Source: Bacillota bacterium
GTDB lineage: Bacteria; Bacillota_H; UBA994; UBA5500
DNA length: 23,875 nt
Assembly (NCBI GenBank): GCA_012727835.1
Contig: JAAYGE010000106.1
Span: forward strand, 1-23,875
Direction of reading: 5' to 3'
This document shows, one piece after another, positions 21,690 to 23,875 of this stretch (positions within the stretch are counted from its first letter, which is position 1; the number at the start of each line of letters is the position of its first letter). Under the pieces are notes generated by a model. The model saw nothing but the letters and a program-made list of their open reading frames with translations, was not told the DNA's origin and searched no databases. The translations under genes were made by a program, and so were the position numbers.

Positions 21690-23875
21690 ATGGATCTATT
21701 TTATGTCACTGTTTCAATCATACTTTCAGCGTTGGTCCTCCTTGGCATCAAGTTGATGAGTTCGCCCAAAACAGCCGTTTTAGGCAATCGTATTAGTGCC
21801 TTAAGCATGTTTTCTGCCATCCTGCTGGTGCTATGGACCAATAATATCGTGGATGTCCCTTTACTTTGGATTGGTATGGCTATCGGTGGCGCTATCGGCT
21901 ATGTCATGGCTGTAAGAGCCACTATGTTGCAAATGCCGCAGATGGTGGCCCTGCTCAACGGGTTGGGCGGTGGAGCATCAGCCCTGGTCGCTTTTGCTGA
22001 AATTATAGACAGATACGGCAGTATGGATATGGTGGGGCGAGTTAGCAGTCAGTTGGGGCTTATTGTAGGTGGTATTACCCTCAGCGGTAGCCTCATCGCT
22101 GCTGCTAAACTCGACCGCCGTATGACCCAGCGTCCCGTTATTTTTAGAGGCCATAGCCTGATGGCTAACGGCAGCATTGTGGCCATGATCGCGTTTGCAG
22201 TGGCTACGCTACAGCCTAACGCGCCGGATCTGTCGCTTTCGCTCTTAGTCCTAATCTTATCCTTCATCTATGGTTATTTGTTCTCGGTTCGCGTAGGTGG
22301 AGCTGACATGCCTATCACCATTTCGCTGCTCAACTCCTTCTCCGGCCTGGCCGGTGCCATCGTCGGCTTCACGGTCAATGAGCCCCTATTGGTGGCTGTT
22401 GGAGCTATTGTGGGAGCTTCCGGCCTCATTCTCACCGACATCATGTGTAAAGCTATGAACCGTTCCCTCGGCAGTGTGCTCAGTGGTGCTACTAGTACCA
22501 CTGGTGCTGCTAAACCGAAGTCAGCAGGTACTGCCTCCGAGGCGGCTGCTCCTGTAAAGGCGGAGCAAAAGCGTAGTGTCGGTGAGGTACTACGGTCTGC
22601 CAAACGGGTCATTATTGTTCCCGGTTACGGTATGGCTATAGCCCAGGCTCAAAGGCACGTAAAGAACTTAATGGATGCCTTAGTTGAGGCTGGCATTGAC
22701 GTGCGCTTCGCCATCCACCCGGTGGCCGGCCGCATGCCGGGACATATGAACGTACTCTTGGCCGAAGTAGACGTGCCCTACGACCTCATGGTGGAAATGG
22801 ATGAAATTAATCCGGACTTTCCCGAAACCGACGTGGCCATTGTAGTGGGTGCCTGTGACGTGGTTAACCCGGCGGCCAATACGGCGGAAGACACGCCCAT
22901 TTATGGAATGCCCATACTGAATGTGGATCAGTCCAAACATGTTTTCGTGTGTAACCTGGACACCAAGCCGGGCTATTCGGGAGTGGATAATCCCCTCTAC
23001 GAGATGTCTCACGTGGAGCTTCTCTTGGGCGATGCTAAAGAGTCCCTTGAGCGGTTGCTGAGAGAGTTCCAAGGCGAGACCATACCTGAGGCGGACCAGC
23101 CACAGACCGCCAGTGAGAGCTCTTCCCTCAACCACATGTTGCAGACCGCTAAGAAAGTGATCATCGTTCCGGGTTACGGTATGGCTATTGCCCAAGCCCA
23201 GGGGCTGGTCAAACAGTTGGTCGATGTGCTGGAAGAGCGAGGCACCGAGGTCAAATTCGCTATCCATCCGGTGGCCGGTCGCATGCCGGGACATATGAAT
23301 GTCCTGTTGGCGGAAGTAGATGTACCATATGATAAACTGTGTGAAATGGACGATATCAACCCCGAATTTCACGAAACCGACGTGGCCATTGTGGTTGGGG
23401 CTTGCGACGTGGTTAATCCGGCGGCCAATACGGCGGAAGACACGCCCATTTATGGCATGCCCATACTAAATGTGGATCAAGCCAAGACCGTTATCGTCTG
23501 TAATCTAGACACTAAGCCGGGCTACTCGGGAGTAGATAATCCCCTCTATGAGATGCCTCACGTGCAGCTCTTGCTGGGCGATGCGAAAGCCTCCCTGGAA
23601 AAATTGCTGCAGGCTGCTAAAGGCCAACTGGAGGAAGTAGAGGCAGCTGTTGAGCCCGCCGCCGAAGATGATAAATTGGGCACCCTAGCCGCTGCTAAGA
23701 AAGTGATTATCGTACCCGGTTACGGTATGGCCATTGCTCAGGCCCAAGGGTTAGTCAAAGAATTGATGGATGCCCTAGAGGCCAGAGGTACGCAGGTGGA
23801 TTTCGCTATCCACCCGGTGGCCGGTCGTATGCCAGGGCATATGAATGTGCTCTTAGCCGAAGTAGATGTGCCCTA
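21690..23875 (+). CDS. pntB: NAD(P) transhydrogenase subunit beta with at least three domain III copies (3' end outside window)
   Basis: The frame is open for 728 codons from the ATG at 21690 (GAGAGGTG upstream) to the window edge with no stop; PntB is normally about 460 residues. Residues 1 to about 270 form the membrane domain, with about eight or nine helices and QMVALLNGLGGGASALVAFAE. An Ala/Thr/Lys-rich linker follows. Then come NADP-domain copies starting at residues 304, 487 and 669, each with PGYGMAIAQAQ and HPVAGRMPGHMNVLLAEVDVP. Copies 1 and 2 are both 154 residues and about 84% identical; the visible 60 residues of copy 3 are about 90% identical to copy 2. Linkers are acidic and Ala/Glu-rich. 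The usual KRS that binds the NADP 2'-phosphate reads NLD in both full copies. The enzyme couples hydride transfer between NAD(H) and NADP(H) to proton movement. What the extra domains do is unknown. Confidence 0.93.
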   Translation, partial: MDLFYVTVSIILSALVLLGIKLMSSPKTAVLGNRISALSMFSAILLVLWTNNIVDVPLLWIGMAIGGAIGYVMAVRATMLQMPQMVALLNGLGGGASALVAFAEIIDRYGSMDMVGRVSSQLGLIVGGITLSGSLIAAAKLDRRMTQRPVIFRGHSLMANGSIVAMIAFAVATLQPNAPDLSLSLLVLILSFIYGYLFSVRVGGADMPITISLLNSFSGLAGAIVGFTVNEPLLVAVGAIVGASGLILTDIMCKAMNRSLGSVLSGATSTTGAAKPKSAGTASEAAAPVKAEQKRSVGEVLRSAKRVIIVPGYGMAIAQAQRHVKNLMDALVEAGIDVRFAIHPVAGRMPGHMNVLLAEVDVPYDLMVEMDEINPDFPETDVAIVVGACDVVNPAANTAEDTPIYGMPILNVDQSKHVFVCNLDTKPGYSGVDNPLYEMSHVELLLGDAKESLERLLREFQGETIPEADQPQTASESSSLNHMLQTAKKVIIVPGYGMAIAQAQGLVKQLVDVLEERGTEVKFAIHPVAGRMPGHMNVLLAEVDVPYDKLCEMDDINPEFHETDVAIVVGACDVVNPAANTAEDTPIYGMPILNVDQAKTVIVCNLDTKPGYSGVDNPLYEMPHVQLLLGDAKASLEKLLQAAKGQLEEVEAAVEPAAEDDKLGTLAAAKKVIIVPGYGMAIAQAQGLVKELMDALEARGTQVDFAIHPVAGRMPGHMNVLLAEVDVP
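22599..23875 (+). repeat. Tandem in-frame repeat encoding domain III copies of PntB
   Basis: Three units begin at 22599, 23148 and 23694, with periods of 549 and 546 nt, both multiples of three. Unit 3 is cut by the window edge. Each contains a 462-nt conserved core (units 1 and 2 complete) and a variable linker of about 85 nt. Confidence 0.92.

Noticed and set aside
22680..23372. 230-codon minus-strand frame in pntB
   Set aside because: It is the antisense image of the repeated domain III coding sequence; its internal repeats simply mirror those of pntB.
22599..23875. Assembly duplication as the explanation for the PntB repeats
   Set aside because: The copies differ at many third positions and at surface residues and have different linkers, which a false duplication would not give. 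Read data are still needed to exclude it.

Overview
The window looks like a chromosomal segment of a spore-forming, probably anaerobic Firmicute (Clostridia in the broad sense) of moderate G+C. The reasons are strong AGGAGG-type ribosome binding sites, GTG and TTG starts, the mutS-mutL-miaA-hfq block followed by a SpoVK-like AAA ATPase, a SpoIIE-type phosphatase, and a YfjL-like protein behind an ECF sigma/anti-sigma pair. No rRNA, tRNA, CRISPR array, insertion sequence or prophage gene was seen.

Layout, left to right. The last 33 codons of an unidentified gene (1-102) end in a hairpin. Next come an MFS transporter (262-1524) with a terminator, and the overlapping tldD-tldE peptidase pair (1778-4440). 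On the minus strand are two transcription units: a UPF0182 membrane protein (6489-9221, own terminator) and, downstream of it, an ECF sigma factor, a zinc-finger anti-sigma factor and a YfjL-like membrane-anchored protein (6342 down to 4493), all three overlapping. A plus-strand trio follows: SpoIIE-like phosphatase, small P-loop protein and HD hydrolase (9454-11226). The gap at 11227-11817 holds a previously hidden 30-codon minus-strand gene with its own promoter and shared terminator, a perfect 20-bp palindrome, a doubtful ORF remnant and the mutS promoter. The DNA repair/RNA block mutS-mutL-miaA-hfq (11818-17479) ends in a good terminator. A SpoVK-like AAA ATPase (17630-18625) converges on an MFS transporter split by a frameshift (19843 down to 18648).

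The right end carries a three-gene proton-translocating NAD(P) transhydrogenase operon, pntAA-pntAB-pntB (20191 to beyond 23875), with a promoter and a 16-bp palindrome in its leader. pntB is the most unusual feature. After a normal membrane domain its frame runs on through at least three tandem copies of the nucleotide-binding domain III, where the ordinary protein has one, and the third copy is cut by the window edge. Both complete copies lack the Lys-Arg-Ser element known to hold the NADP 2'-phosphate and have Asn-Leu-Asp there instead. Between copies 1 and 2 a 34-codon block differs only at synonymous third positions, so the copies appear to be under selection and not a recent or artefactual duplication.
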